Positions 50,465-59,254 of a DNA stretch of 64,000 bases are shown in pieces. How positions within the stretch are numbered: position 1 is the first letter of the stretch; every line of letters starts with the position of its first letter. Below the pieces are notes generated by a model. That model made no database searches. It was given only the letters and a program-made list of their open reading frames with translations, and had not been told where the DNA came from. The DNA is from Sulfurimonas sp. Its GTDB lineage: Bacteria > Campylobacterota > Campylobacteria > Campylobacterales > Sulfurimonadaceae. The stretch lies in the NCBI RefSeq assembly GCF_018698455.1, contig NZ_JABIOQ010000072.1, positions 1 through 64,000 of the forward strand. Direction: 5' to 3'. A program made the position numbers and the translations under genes.

Positions 50465-51535
50465 TTGATTCTCCTTGGTTCTACTGGCTCAATAGGTGTA
50501 AATACACTCCTAGTCGCTAAAAAATTCGGTATTAATGTTGAGGTTTTAGTTGCTGGTAAAAATATCAAACTCTTAAATGAGCAGATAAAAGAGCATAAAC
50601 CAAAAGTTGTAGTTATCTCAGATTCTCAAGATATATGGAGTGTAAATCATAGCTGCGTTTACTCAGGTGAAGAAGCTATTCTTGATGTTATTGCTGATGC
50701 TTCAAGCTCTTTAGTTGTGAATGCCTTAGTCGGTTTTCTCGGTCTTCGTCCAACACTCAAAGCACTCGAGTGTAACAAAAAAGTAGCACTAGCAAATAAA
50801 GAATCTTTAGTTGCTTGTGGTGCTTTTATAGATGTAAGTAAAATTCAACCCATTGATAGTGAGCACTTTGGACTCTGGTACTTAATGCAAGACAGACCCG
50901 TTAAAAAGATGATTATCACTGCGAGTGGTGGAGCATTTCGAGATTGGGATATCAAAAAAATTCAAAATGCAACATTAGCAGATACTCAGAACCATCCAAA
51001 CTGGTCTATGGGTCAAAAGATAACTATAGACTCTGCAACTATGGTGAACAAGATGTTTGAACTTCTTGAGGCTAGATGGCTTTTTGGTGAGGGTGAGTAT
51101 GATGCAATTATTGAGACACAGTCACTTATCCATGCACTTATAGATTTTAAAGACGGCTCAACTACTGCACATTTTGCTCATGCTTCCATGCAACTTCCCA
51201 TTGCTTATGCACTTGATGAGAAGATGAATGAGAACATTTTAGAGCATGTTGATCTTCTTAAAATAGGAAGTTTAGAATTTAGAGAAATAGAGACTAGTCG
51301 CTATCCTATTTGGAATATCAAAGAAGAATTACTTAAAAATCCGATTCGTGGTCTTGTTGTAAACGCAGCAAATGAAATAGCAATCGAGAAGTTTATAAAC
51401 AAAGAAATAAATTTTATGGATATCAGTAGTAACATTATGAATGCATTTGACAAGTTTACAGATATACCAAATAATGTTGATGATGTTTTTAGTCTTGATG
51501 CAGAAGTTCGTGAGTTTGTGAGAAAAATAAAATGA
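50465..51535 (+). CDS. dxr: 1-deoxy-D-xylulose 5-phosphate reductoisomerase
   Basis: Dxr makes 2-C-methylerythritol 4-phosphate in the MEP isoprenoid pathway. The NADPH motif 'LLGSTGSIGVNTL' sits at the N-terminus. The active-site and metal residues follow: 'NKESLVACG', 'IDSEHFGLWYLM', 'ITASGGAFRDW' and 'QNHPNWSMGQKITIDSATMVNKMFELLEARWLF'. The track starts at a TTG at 50456 inside cdsA. A later TTG at 50465 with GAGAGGA ten bases upstream gives 'MILLGSTGS', the usual epsilonproteobacterial start, and is preferred (356 residues). The final ATGA overlaps the methyltransferase gene. Confidence 0.93.
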   Translation: MILLGSTGSIGVNTLLVAKKFGINVEVLVAGKNIKLLNEQIKEHKPKVVVISDSQDIWSVNHSCVYSGEEAILDVIADASSSLVVNALVGFLGLRPTLKALECNKKVALANKESLVACGAFIDVSKIQPIDSEHFGLWYLMQDRPVKKMIITASGGAFRDWDIKKIQNATLADTQNHPNWSMGQKITIDSATMVNKMFELLEARWLFGEGEYDAIIETQSLIHALIDFKDGSTTAHFAHASMQLPIAYALDEKMNENILEHVDLLKIGSLEFREIETSRYPIWNIKEELLKNPIRGLVVNAANEIAIEKFINKEINFMDISSNIMNAFDKFTDIPNNVDDVFSLDAEVREFVRKIK

Positions 51536-52578
51536 TACAAGGTGTTTCCCTCTTTGCAAATGTAGGTATAGCAGAGACCTACATAAAAAACCACAAAATT
51601 AACATTGCAGTAGCGAATGAACTTCTAGATAACCGTGCTCGGTTTCATCAAGAGATGCATCCTAAATGTAAGATGATTCAGGGTGATATCACAAGTGATG
51701 AAACTTTTACTAAAGTACTAAAAGCATCGAAAAAATCAAAATGTGATTTTTTAATAGCAACACCTCCTTGTCAAGGAATGAGTTTAGCTGGAAAAATGCA
51801 TGAAAACGATCCAAGAAATTCACTTATAAAATATGTAATAAAACTAGCACAAGAGTTACAACCTACAAATATTTTAATAGAAAATGTTCCAAAGGTTTTA
51901 AATACTTACCTTTCTCATAAAGGTGAAAAGTTAAAGATAACTGACTTTATAAAACAAGAGTTAGAACCACTAGGTTATATAGTGAATCCAGTTGTTGTTG
52001 ATGCATCGGACTATGGAACGCCGCAGAGTCGTAAACGTGCGATTTATCTTATATCTAAACTCCAAAAATGGGAACTTCCAAGTAAAAAAGAGAAGATTAC
52101 AGTTCGTGAGATGATAGAGTATTTACCAACTTTAGAAAGTGAACAAAGTTCTGATATAAAGTACCACAACGCAAAAAAACATAACGATAGACACATCGCT
52201 TTTTTAAAGAAAACGCCAACTGGAAAAACAGCTCTTCATAACAAGGTGCACTATCCTAAAAAAGTAGATGGTACACGGATTAAAGGCTATGACACTACTT
52301 ACAAACGAATAGAATGGGATAAACCGTCTCCAACTATTACAATGGCAAATGGTTCAATCTCCTCACAAAACAATGTTCATCCTGGGCGTTTACTTGCAGA
52401 TGGAACATATAGTGATGCTCGTGTTTTAACTCTTAAAGAGATATTTATATTAACAGGTTTACCTGATGACTGGACTCCTCCTGAGTGGGCAAGTGAAAAT
52501 CTTATTAGACAGGTTATAGGAGAAGGTGTTCCTCCTATGCTAATAGACTCACTTCTTGGGGTAATGCCTCAAAAATAA
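51532..52578 (+). CDS. DNA (cytosine-5) methyltransferase
   Basis: The C5 methyltransferase motifs appear in order. 'GVSLFANVGIAETYI' is an altered motif I lacking the usual F-x-G-x-G. 'FLIATPPCQGMSLAG' carries the catalytic Cys (about residues 76-90). Then come 'ILIENVPKVLN', 'DYGTPQSRKRAIYLISK', a target-recognition stretch, and late 'LLADGTYSDARVLTLKEIFILTGLP'. It methylates one cytosine in a recognition sequence that cannot be read from the protein. It begins inside the last codons of dxr (ATGA) and ends on the first base of the HNH endonuclease gene, so the pair is a type II restriction-modification system inserted in a housekeeping operon. Confidence 0.88.
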   Translation: MIQGVSLFANVGIAETYIKNHKINIAVANELLDNRARFHQEMHPKCKMIQGDITSDETFTKVLKASKKSKCDFLIATPPCQGMSLAGKMHENDPRNSLIKYVIKLAQELQPTNILIENVPKVLNTYLSHKGEKLKITDFIKQELEPLGYIVNPVVVDASDYGTPQSRKRAIYLISKLQKWELPSKKEKITVREMIEYLPTLESEQSSDIKYHNAKKHNDRHIAFLKKTPTGKTALHNKVHYPKKVDGTRIKGYDTTYKRIEWDKPSPTITMANGSISSQNNVHPGRLLADGTYSDARVLTLKEIFILTGLPDDWTPPEWASENLIRQVIGEGVPPMLIDSLLGVMPQK

Positions 52579-53672
52579 TGGCTAATGTTTACAGATGGCA
52601 GGCTCCTGGGAATGGCAAGATATTTGACAAGCCTTTAGGTGAAGTTAGTTATATGAACAGTCGAACTATTGCTGTTTTAAAGTTTGTTTTAGAAAAAGTA
52701 AAAGTTTCACAAGCCGAGTTTGAGCGAGAGATAAAAGCTTACTTGGAAGAAAATACAGACTATGAAGAGAACAATTCCACTCCGGCACATTTTTTTAGAC
52801 CACTTCTTTTTTTAGGTTTTTTAAAAATAAGTAGCTCAAAGGTTTTGGAACTAACCCTTGAGGGTGATAAGTTTTTATACTTTTATGAAAGACAAGAGTA
52901 TAAAAAATGTAAAAAGTACATTTTGAATCAGCTCGATAACTCTAAGTACCCGAGTATAGCGACTAAAGAAATTAAACTACAACTTTTTCCTTTTAGGATT
53001 TTATTTAAACTTTTACTCAGTGAACTGGAAAGGGGTTTAAGTAAAGAGTTTATAAAAGAACAACTCATTTATCTGAAAAGTTATGATGATTTGGTACTGT
53101 ATGAAAAGAGTGGGAATCTAGAAAAAATAGCAAAAGAGCAAGAGTATGATAAGTTTTATACTTGGGTGGTCAACTCTCTTGTAAACATAGAAATTCTTAA
53201 AAAAAAGAATGGAAATTATTTTATAGCTGATGATATTTATGCTGATGTAGAGACACTTTATAAGAATCTTTCATTTGAGTCTCTTTTTTTTGGTGATGAG
53301 ACCTTGTTTTGTCAGCTTGATGGAAAAACGGCGAATGAGAGATATAAACGCGATGCAAGACTTATTCAAGATGCTAAAGTAAGAGATAATTTCACATGCC
53401 AAATAGATAAGACACATGAAACATTTATCTCAAAGGGTGTAAATTATGTTGAAGGACATCATGTCGTGCCAATGTTTCAACAAAAAAATTACACATTAAA
53501 TCTTGATGATGTAGATAATATACTTTCTTTATGTCCAACCTGCCATCGTGAGATACATTCAGGTGATAATAAAGGTGATATTTTAAGTAAAATATATAAA
53601 ATACAGTTGGCATTTATGTCACAAAATAGTATTTCATCAGAAGACTTACAAAAAATGTACTACTGTGCATAA
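52578..53672 (+). CDS. HNH restriction endonuclease
   Basis: The 364-residue protein ends in an HNH nuclease unit: 'VRDNFTCQIDKTHETF', then 'NYVEGHHVVPMFQQKNY' and 'DDVDNILSLCPTCHREIHSG' (about residues 270-330), with the paired cysteines that hold the structural zinc. The N-terminal 250 residues are helical, with no known motif; they should recognise the DNA sequence. Start and stop overlap with the methyltransferase gene (TAATG) suggest coupled translation, methyltransferase first. tsaD starts 13 bases after it. AT content matches the surroundings, so recent transfer is not obvious from composition. Confidence 0.85.
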   Translation: MANVYRWQAPGNGKIFDKPLGEVSYMNSRTIAVLKFVLEKVKVSQAEFEREIKAYLEENTDYEENNSTPAHFFRPLLFLGFLKISSSKVLELTLEGDKFLYFYERQEYKKCKKYILNQLDNSKYPSIATKEIKLQLFPFRILFKLLLSELERGLSKEFIKEQLIYLKSYDDLVLYEKSGNLEKIAKEQEYDKFYTWVVNSLVNIEILKKKNGNYFIADDIYADVETLYKNLSFESLFFGDETLFCQLDGKTANERYKRDARLIQDAKVRDNFTCQIDKTHETFISKGVNYVEGHHVVPMFQQKNYTLNLDDVDNILSLCPTCHREIHSGDNKGDILSKIYKIQLAFMSQNSISSEDLQKMYYCA

Positions 53673-53685
53673 AAGGAAAATATAG

Positions 53686-54672
53686 ATGATTTTAGCAATA
53701 GAGAGTTCATGCGATGACAGTGCAATATCTATCACGGATATAAAAACAAAAAAACTTCTTTTTCATAAAAAAATTTCTCAAGAGTTAGAGCATAGTGTTT
53801 ACGGTGGAGTAGTTCCAGAACTTGCAGCCCGTCTTCATGCAGAAGCTCTTCCTAAAATTTTAGAAGAGTGTGAGCCCTACTTTAAAGACTTAAAGGCTGT
53901 AGCGGTTACTTCAACTCCTGGTCTTGCTGTGACTTTAGTTGAGGGTGTAACTATGGCAAAAGCTATTGCAGTAGCCTTAGACATACCCATCATCGGAGTT
54001 AATCATCTCATCGGACATATTTATTCGCTTTTTATAGAAAAAGAGACCCAGTTCCCTTTGACCTGTCTACTAGTTTCAGGTGGTCACACACAAGTCATGG
54101 AAGTAACAAGTCTTACAGAGATAGAGACAGTTGCTAAGAGTATGGACGATAGTTTTGGAGAGAGTTTTGATAAGGTGGCAAAAATGATGGGTCTTGGATA
54201 TCCTGGTGGTCCAGTCATTGAAAAACTAGCACTTAACGGTGATAGACTTGCGCATAACTTCACAGTTCCTCTGCATCAGTCACCTCTTATCGCGTTTAGC
54301 TACTCAGGACTTAAAAATGCAGTAAGACTTGCTGTTTTGGAAGAAGAGAAAAAAGAAAAACCAGATTTTAGTGATATAGCCGCTTCTTTTGAGCATATAG
54401 CGACGAAACATTTGACAATGAAACTTAAAAAGTATTTGAAAACTATAAAGCCTACTACATTTGCTATTGTTGGTGGTGCGAGTGCAAATCTTTATCTTCG
54501 TGGACAAATACAAGAACTGTTAAAACCTCATAATGCTGAGTTAATCCTCAGTGAACTAAAGTACTGCTCAGACAATGCAGCAATGATAGGACGAGTAGCA
54601 ATTGAGATGTATGAGAAAAAACTGTTTAGCAGATTAGAAGATTTGGACATTAGTCCACGGAGTAATCTTTAG
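53686..54672 (+). CDS. tsaD: tRNA N6-adenosine threonylcarbamoyltransferase TsaD
   Basis: TsaD completes the t6A modification at position 37 of ANN-decoding tRNAs with TsaB, TsaE and TsaC. The N-terminal '[15 protein letters not shown]' (about residues 2-16), the metal-binding H-x-x-x-H in '[11 protein letters not shown]', 'VSGGHTQVM', and '[17 protein letters not shown]' are the ASKHA-fold landmarks. '[13 protein letters not shown]' and '[14 protein letters not shown]' follow near the C-terminus. Length (328) is normal. It probably continues the cdsA-dxr operon through the inserted restriction-modification genes. Confidence 0.95.
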   Translation: MILAIESSCDDSAISITDIKTKKLLFHKKISQELEHSVYGGVVPELAARLHAEALPKILEECEPYFKDLKAVAVTSTPGLAVTLVEGVTMAKAIAVALDIPIIGVNHLIGHIYSLFIEKETQFPLTCLLVSGGHTQVMEVTSLTEIETVAKSMDDSFGESFDKVAKMMGLGYPGGPVIEKLALNGDRLAHNFTVPLHQSPLIAFSYSGLKNAVRLAVLEEEKKEKPDFSDIAASFEHIATKHLTMKLKKYLKTIKPTTFAIVGGASANLYLRGQIQELLKPHNAELILSELKYCSDNAAMIGRVAIEMYEKKLFSRLEDLDISPRSNL

Positions 54673-54775
54673 TATTAGTATTAAAATCTACTGAACATAA
54701 CGGAAGTTTCTTGAATTTAAGAGTAAAATTATCAGATTCAATTATACTTACGAAAATTAAACTCAAGGAGCCACA

Positions 54776-55279
54776 ATGGCAACTACAAAATTCAAAGGTA
54801 CAGACGTAGAACTAATAGGAAATGAAGTAAATGTTGGAGACAAAGCACCAGCAATTACTGTTGTAAATTCTGAAGGTTTAGGTGACGTTGTTGTTGGTGG
54901 AGCTACTGGTAAAAAGCAACTTATTATAGTTGTTCCTTCTTTAGACACAGGTGTATGTGCTACTGAAACTCGTAACTTTAACTCTAAAGCTGCTTCACTT
55001 GGTGATGTAACTGCAACTATCGTTTCTCTTGACCTTCCATTTGCTGCTGGACGTTTTTGTCAATCTGAGGGAATCAATGACTTAACTGTATGTTCTGACT
55101 TTAGAAACAAAGACTTCGCTAATGCTTACGGTGTACTACTTGGTGGTTCTGTTTTAGCTGGTGTTACTTGTAGAGCAATCTTCGTAGTAAACGAAGAAGG
55201 TGTTGTTACTTACAAAGAGATCGTTCCAGAAATTACTGAAGAGCCTAACTACGATGCTGCTATCGCTGCAGTAAGCTAA
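54776..55279 (+). CDS. tpx: Thiol peroxidase Tpx
   Basis: Tpx reduces hydrogen and alkyl peroxides using thioredoxin. The peroxidatic Cys is in 'PSLDTGVCATETRNFNSKA' (about residues 55-73) and the resolving Cys in 'GINDLTVCSDFRN' (about 92-104), the spacing of atypical two-Cys Tpx. The N-terminal 'KGTDVELIG' and the late 'AIFVVNEEGVVTYKEIVPEITEEPNYDAAI' fit the family. Length (167) is normal. AAGGAG lies ahead of the ATG, and a strong hairpin follows the stop, so it is a single-gene unit. Confidence 0.95.
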   Translation: MATTKFKGTDVELIGNEVNVGDKAPAITVVNSEGLGDVVVGGATGKKQLIIVVPSLDTGVCATETRNFNSKAASLGDVTATIVSLDLPFAAGRFCQSEGINDLTVCSDFRNKDFANAYGVLLGGSVLAGVTCRAIFVVNEEGVVTYKEIVPEITEEPNYDAAIAAVS

Positions 55280-55302
55280 GCCTTTAGGTTTTATTATCTT
55301 TC

Positions 55303-55320
55303 GCCACTCATTCGAGTGGC
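55303..55320 (+). terminator. tpx terminator hairpin
   Basis: GCCACTC, four bases, then GAGTGGC form a perfect 7-bp GC-rich stem 24 bases past the tpx stop. It is followed by ATTCTTCTTGTTACTTTT, a T-rich but interrupted tail. Confidence 0.7.
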
Positions 55321-55448
55321 ATTCTTCTTGTTACTTTTCAAACTTAAACTTTTCAAATCTATTTTTTATCAAAACTTTACATATGACTTTAATATATTAG
55401 ACAAAGATTATTTGCTATAATCTTTTAAATTATAAAAAGGTGTGAAAT

Positions 55449-56207
55449 ATGAAAAAAGTATTAAGTTTATTGGCATTTGGACTAATGTTAACAACGACCC
55501 TCAGTGCAGATTTTTTAAGAGCTGAAGTTGGAGCAGGAGTTTGGGCGCATACACCAACAGGTGGTCTTGAATCAAGTCAAAGTGGAGCAACTGGTTCAGA
55601 TGTTTCATCAGAGACTCAGCAAGCTGGCGGTTATGCTTGGTTACTTGTAAAACATTTTGTTCCGGTGATCCCTAACTTGCGTTTAGAATATGCAAATGTT
55701 ACAAGTGAGGGTGAAGCAATTGGTACCTTTGCTGGCTTTAGTGCAAGTGCAGGAAAGTCTACATTAGAGATGACACAGTACGATATTATTCCTTATTACA
55801 ATATTTTGGATAACACTTTTTGGCTGACTCTTGATTTAGGTATTGACTTAAAAATGGTAAATGTTGATTATAGCGTTGCTGGTGTAACACTAGATAATGC
55901 AGTATCTGGTACAGAGTATGATAAAGTTCAAATGCTACCAATTCCTATGGTATATGTTAGAACTAGACTTGAAATCCCAATGAGTGATTTAGCAGCTGAA
56001 GCAGACGTAAAGTATATCTCTTACGACTCTACGACTATCTATGATGCAAGAGTAAAAGTTGATTATACTATTGATATTACACCTCTTATTCAACCGGCTA
56101 TTGAGGTTGGATATAGAGTTCAAAAATTTGAAACGGGCGAAGCTCAAGATGTTGATTTTAAACTTGACTTTGCAGGAATCTATGCAGGTTTAATACTGCG
56201 TTTCTAA
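55449..56207 (+). CDS. TIGR04219-type outer-membrane beta-barrel protein
   Basis: The 252-residue protein has a signal peptide ('VLSLLAFGLMLTTTLSA') and alternating barrel strands. These include 'AEVGAGVWAHTPTGGL', 'GYAWLLVKHFVPVIPNLRLEYANV', 'MTQYDIIPYYNILDNTFWLTLDLGIDLK', and the closing strand 'KLDFAGIYAGLILRF' with terminal Phe. This fits the small TIGR04219 outer-membrane family, whose function is unknown. TATAAT at about 55415-55420 and AAAGGTG serve as promoter and ribosome site. It ends on the stop of murB, which runs the other way. Confidence 0.8.
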   Translation: MKKVLSLLAFGLMLTTTLSADFLRAEVGAGVWAHTPTGGLESSQSGATGSDVSSETQQAGGYAWLLVKHFVPVIPNLRLEYANVTSEGEAIGTFAGFSASAGKSTLEMTQYDIIPYYNILDNTFWLTLDLGIDLKMVNVDYSVAGVTLDNAVSGTEYDKVQMLPIPMVYVRTRLEIPMSDLAAEADVKYISYDSTTIYDARVKVDYTIDITPLIQPAIEVGYRVQKFETGEAQDVDFKLDFAGIYAGLILRF

Positions 56208-57025
56208 GTCTTCTTTATGAGTGGCGAATTGCTACTCATACAGTCTACATCTAAAACTACAATTTCACATTCAAGCCAAATACTAAACTTTTCATAAACT
56301 CTTCTTTGAGCCTCTTTTATTAAGTATAGTGCATCTTCAAAAATTCCATTTCCATTGTTAACAAGAAAGTTTGCATGCTCTAGAGAAAAGCACATATCTC
56401 CTTTAAGTGCTCCTTTAAGTCCGACAGCTTCTATAAGTCTCCCCGCATAGTCACCCTCAGGGTTTTTAAAACAACTTCCAGCACTTGGAGTTGAAGGTTG
56501 GTTTGAGCGCATTTTTTTAAACATTGCGACTTTGTCGATGTCAAAACCATATTGGATTTTAAAGCTAGCTTCTAAAATCGGTTTATCTATATTTGTAAAT
56601 CTATAGCCATGCTCAATTTCACTTCTCTTTTGAATGCCATTAGTCGTTTTAATCGAGATAAGATTGTTAAAGATTTCATACTCTTTGAGTCCCGCATTCA
56701 TATACACTAGGCCACCAAGTTTACCGGGAAGATGAGAAACAAATTCAAAGTTTGCAATATTATTCTTTTTGCAGAATGAAGCGACCTTTCCTGATGGCAT
56801 TGCCCCTCCTATTTTTAAGACATCATTTTCTATTTTTATGTAGTCATACATTTTGGAAAGGGTCATTAAAGGAGGTGGATTTGGACTAACTAGAGTGTTG
56901 TTACAAGAACCTATTAGATAACAGTTCTCGATGTTAGAAAAATCTTCTTCTAAGATAGAAACATCAAAACTTCCTCCTATTTTAAAAGAGGAATACTTTT
57001 TAAAGTTTATAAGTTTTGTAGTCAT
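56204..57025 (-). CDS. murB: UDP-N-acetylenolpyruvoylglucosamine reductase
   Basis: MurB reduces UDP-GlcNAc-enolpyruvate to UDP-MurNAc in peptidoglycan synthesis, with bound FAD. Recognised pieces are 'FKKYSSFKIGG' at the start, 'YDYIKIENDVLKIGGAMPSGKVASF', 'EFVSHLPGKLGGLVYMNAG', 'RSNQPSTPSAGSCFKNPEGDYAGRLIEAVGLKG' with the catalytic Ser, and 'HANFLVNNGNG'. This is the short MurB type of Campylobacterota (273 residues). It overlaps the fliQ stop by one base, an arrangement also seen in related genomes. Confidence 0.93.
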   Translation of the reverse strand: MTTKLINFKKYSSFKIGGSFDVSILEEDFSNIENCYLIGSCNNTLVSPNPPPLMTLSKMYDYIKIENDVLKIGGAMPSGKVASFCKKNNIANFEFVSHLPGKLGGLVYMNAGLKEYEIFNNLISIKTTNGIQKRSEIEHGYRFTNIDKPILEASFKIQYGFDIDKVAMFKKMRSNQPSTPSAGSCFKNPEGDYAGRLIEAVGLKGALKGDMCFSLEHANFLVNNGNGIFEDALYLIKEAQRRVYEKFSIWLECEIVVLDVDCMSSNSPLIKKT

Positions 57026-57291
57026 TACTCAACAAAAGTAGGCATTAATTCAAACACATGTGTTGTAAAATCGATCATCTCGTTGAGCATCCATGGCATA
57101 GTCAAAACTATGACAACTACAACACCAATAATTTTAGGAATAAAAGAAAGTGTCATCTCGTTTATCTGAGTAGTCGCTTGAAATATGGAAACAGCAAGAC
57201 CTATAAACATACCAGTAAGTAGACCAGGTAGTGCTAACATAAGTGCTATTTTAAATGTTTCAACACCAAGTGCTATCAGTTTTGCTTCCAT
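57025..57291 (-). CDS. fliQ: Flagellar export protein FliQ
   Basis: FliQ is a small two-helix subunit of the flagellar type III export gate with FliP and FliR. The 88 residues read 'FKIALMLALPGLLTGMFIGLAVSIFQATTQINEMTLSFIPKIIGVVVVIVL' in parts, the family pattern, with two hydrophobic helices joined by the 'Q-A-T-T-Q-I-N-E' turn. It is flanked by mqnD (1-base gap) and murB (1-base overlap), away from the main flagellar genes at 9-15 kb. Confidence 0.95.
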   Translation of the reverse strand: MEAKLIALGVETFKIALMLALPGLLTGMFIGLAVSIFQATTQINEMTLSFIPKIIGVVVVIVLTMPWMLNEMIDFTTHVFELMPTFVE

Positions 57292-57292
57292 T

Positions 57293-58156
57293 TTATGAGT
57301 TCCGTAGCTCGGTGTACTCAGTTGGAATTAAATAATCTTTTACATTGACAGGAGTTTCATAAAAACCATGTTCATAGCCTAGCTCAAAAAGTCTATCAAT
57401 AGCTCTGTATTGGATGTCACTGAGGGTGATTGATTCGTCATTTGCATAAAGCTCAAGATACTTATCTAATGTTGTTGCATCAATTCGCACTAGGTTACGT
57501 TCGATGAGCATTGTAGAGAGTCTATCTTTATGGTCACGAGCAACTTTTACAGCTTTTGTAAGAGTCTCTTCGTAAGCTATAGATTTGTGCAGAGGAAGTG
57601 AACGACGAATAGCCATACCACCAAGAGGAAGAGGAAGGTCTTCTCCTGCCAGTTCTTGCCATATATCCCATATTTCTCTTTCAACTTCTAGTTTGTCATC
57701 ATAAGTTAAAATAGATTCATGAATGAGAACTCCAGCATGAACATCACCATCTAAAACAGCTTGCTCAATCTCCAAAAAATCCATGTAAACAACACGAGCA
57801 TCAGGGTATGCAATACGAAAAAGCATCGCATTTGTAGTATTCTTTCCGCTGAGTGCAACTTTAAAGTTGCGTTTGAGTTTTTCACCCTTACGTTTAATGA
57901 GTTTTGGGCCATAACCTTCTCCAAAACTAACAGCTGTACGCAGAGGAGCATATTCACTTTTTATGTGAGGGTATAAGGCAAAACTAATAGCAACTATGTC
58001 ATAAACACCGTTGAGTGCATCTTCATTAAGTGTTTGAATATCTTTAGCAATATTATCAAAAACAGTATCTTTCATATCTACCCAGCCAAATTTAATGGCA
58101 TAGTACATAAAAATATCATCGGCATCAGGTGAGTGCGCTATTAAGGTTTTTTTCAT
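57293..58156 (-). CDS. mqnD: 1,4-dihydroxy-6-naphthoate synthase (MqnD)
   Basis: MqnD works in the futalosine route of menaquinone synthesis, making 1,4-dihydroxy-6-naphthoate from cyclic dehypoxanthine futalosine. The N-terminal 'LIAHSPDADDIFMYYAIKFGWVD' (about residues 4-26), 'DIVAISFALYPHIKSEYAPLRTAVSFGEGYGPKLI', 'VLIHESILTY', and 'DLPLPLGGMAIRR' are the periplasmic-binding-protein-like family pattern. Length (287) is typical. This route is the one used by Campylobacterota, which fits the organism call. It leads a three-gene operon with fliQ and murB. Confidence 0.92.
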   Translation of the reverse strand: MKKTLIAHSPDADDIFMYYAIKFGWVDMKDTVFDNIAKDIQTLNEDALNGVYDIVAISFALYPHIKSEYAPLRTAVSFGEGYGPKLIKRKGEKLKRNFKVALSGKNTTNAMLFRIAYPDARVVYMDFLEIEQAVLDGDVHAGVLIHESILTYDDKLEVEREIWDIWQELAGEDLPLPLGGMAIRRSLPLHKSIAYEETLTKAVKVARDHKDRLSTMLIERNLVRIDATTLDKYLELYANDESITLSDIQYRAIDRLFELGYEHGFYETPVNVKDYLIPTEYTELRNS

Positions 58157-58180
58157 AAAATCATTTTATCCATAAAAGCA

Positions 58181-59254
58181 TTAAAATCTGATAATTGTAC
58201 CAATATTCATATATCCATAAGGATGGTCAAAAGAGGTTTGCGAGTATTGCGTATATAGATAATGGATTTCACCGTTAAACTGGTTGGACATTACTTTCCC
58301 ACCAAGGTAGATTACAAAACCATCGTTAAAGCCATAAAGTAAATTCATATCTAAAATATGATTAGAGTCTATGGCTAATAGCCCCGAAATTCTTAGTATT
58401 TTGTTGTACTTGTAGTTTACTTCGCCGGACAAAGAGCCCAGTAAGTATCTAAATCCAAATCCAGAAAATATCATTCCATCTTGGCGTTCTTGCGTGACAC
58501 TCGCTTTATCTCCTATCTCATTTTGAAGAGATGTTTCGTGAGCTAAAGAGCTATCGATGGCATAGTTGACTTTAATCTGTTTGTATCCCGCAAACACGTC
58601 AAATAAAATGTTTTTACTTTTTAATGAAGCGACAAATCTATAATAGAAACTTTCATCATACGTATCCAGTAGCGCTAGATAAGGTTTTATGCTTAATGGT
58701 GCAGTCTGTTCCAAACCATCTTCTTGTTTGTAAGTTATGTCGCTTCCATCTTCTGAAATTTTAATGTCTTTATCTGGCGCCACTTTTCTAATGTTGCTGT
58801 TGATAACGTCTATGTCGTACAAATGTACGTCTTCCGCTCTGTTCGTCTCAAAACCACCATCGATTGCAAAAGCAAAACTATCATTTTGGTAAGCTTGATA
58901 TCTAACGTATAAATCTACGTTGTTATTAACGAGAGTCGAACCTGAGTATTCTAAATATTTTTTATTAAAATCAGAATGAAGATACAAATGATTGTTTGCG
59001 GCATAAGACGCCTCAAGATCAAGAGATTTCATGTCTCCTAATGAGTCTATGTTTTGTCCCGTACCACCAAATTCTTGTTCTTTGATCTTCAAAACATCGA
59101 TGGTGGAGTTCATCATTTCCATCCCAATTCCTAAACTGATTTCACCATTTTTTGGCAAGAAAGCGTGAATGCTATTTTTTGAATAAGAAATAGTTTCTGT
59201 CCCGAAAGATAGCTGATAGCAGAGTATGAGTAGTATTAATTTTATTTTATTCAT
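58181..59254 (-). CDS. Putative outer-membrane barrel protein
   Basis: The 357-residue protein has a signal peptide ('IKLILLILCYQLSFG') and a barrel-like sequence with alternating strands ('NNHLYLHSDFNKKYLEYSG', 'VDLYVRYQAYQNDSFAFAIDGGFE', 'NILFDVFAGYKQIKVNY', 'GMIFSGFGFRYLLGSLSGEVNYKY'). It closes in 'YMNIGTIIRF'. It overlaps the upstream lipoprotein gene by four bases, so the two are made together and may act as a pair at the outer membrane. No known family is recognised. Confidence 0.7.
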   Translation of the reverse strand: MNKIKLILLILCYQLSFGTETISYSKNSIHAFLPKNGEISLGIGMEMMNSTIDVLKIKEQEFGGTGQNIDSLGDMKSLDLEASYAANNHLYLHSDFNKKYLEYSGSTLVNNNVDLYVRYQAYQNDSFAFAIDGGFETNRAEDVHLYDIDVINSNIRKVAPDKDIKISEDGSDITYKQEDGLEQTAPLSIKPYLALLDTYDESFYYRFVASLKSKNILFDVFAGYKQIKVNYAIDSSLAHETSLQNEIGDKASVTQERQDGMIFSGFGFRYLLGSLSGEVNYKYNKILRISGLLAIDSNHILDMNLLYGFNDGFVIYLGGKVMSNQFNGEIHYLYTQYSQTSFDHPYGYMNIGTIIRF

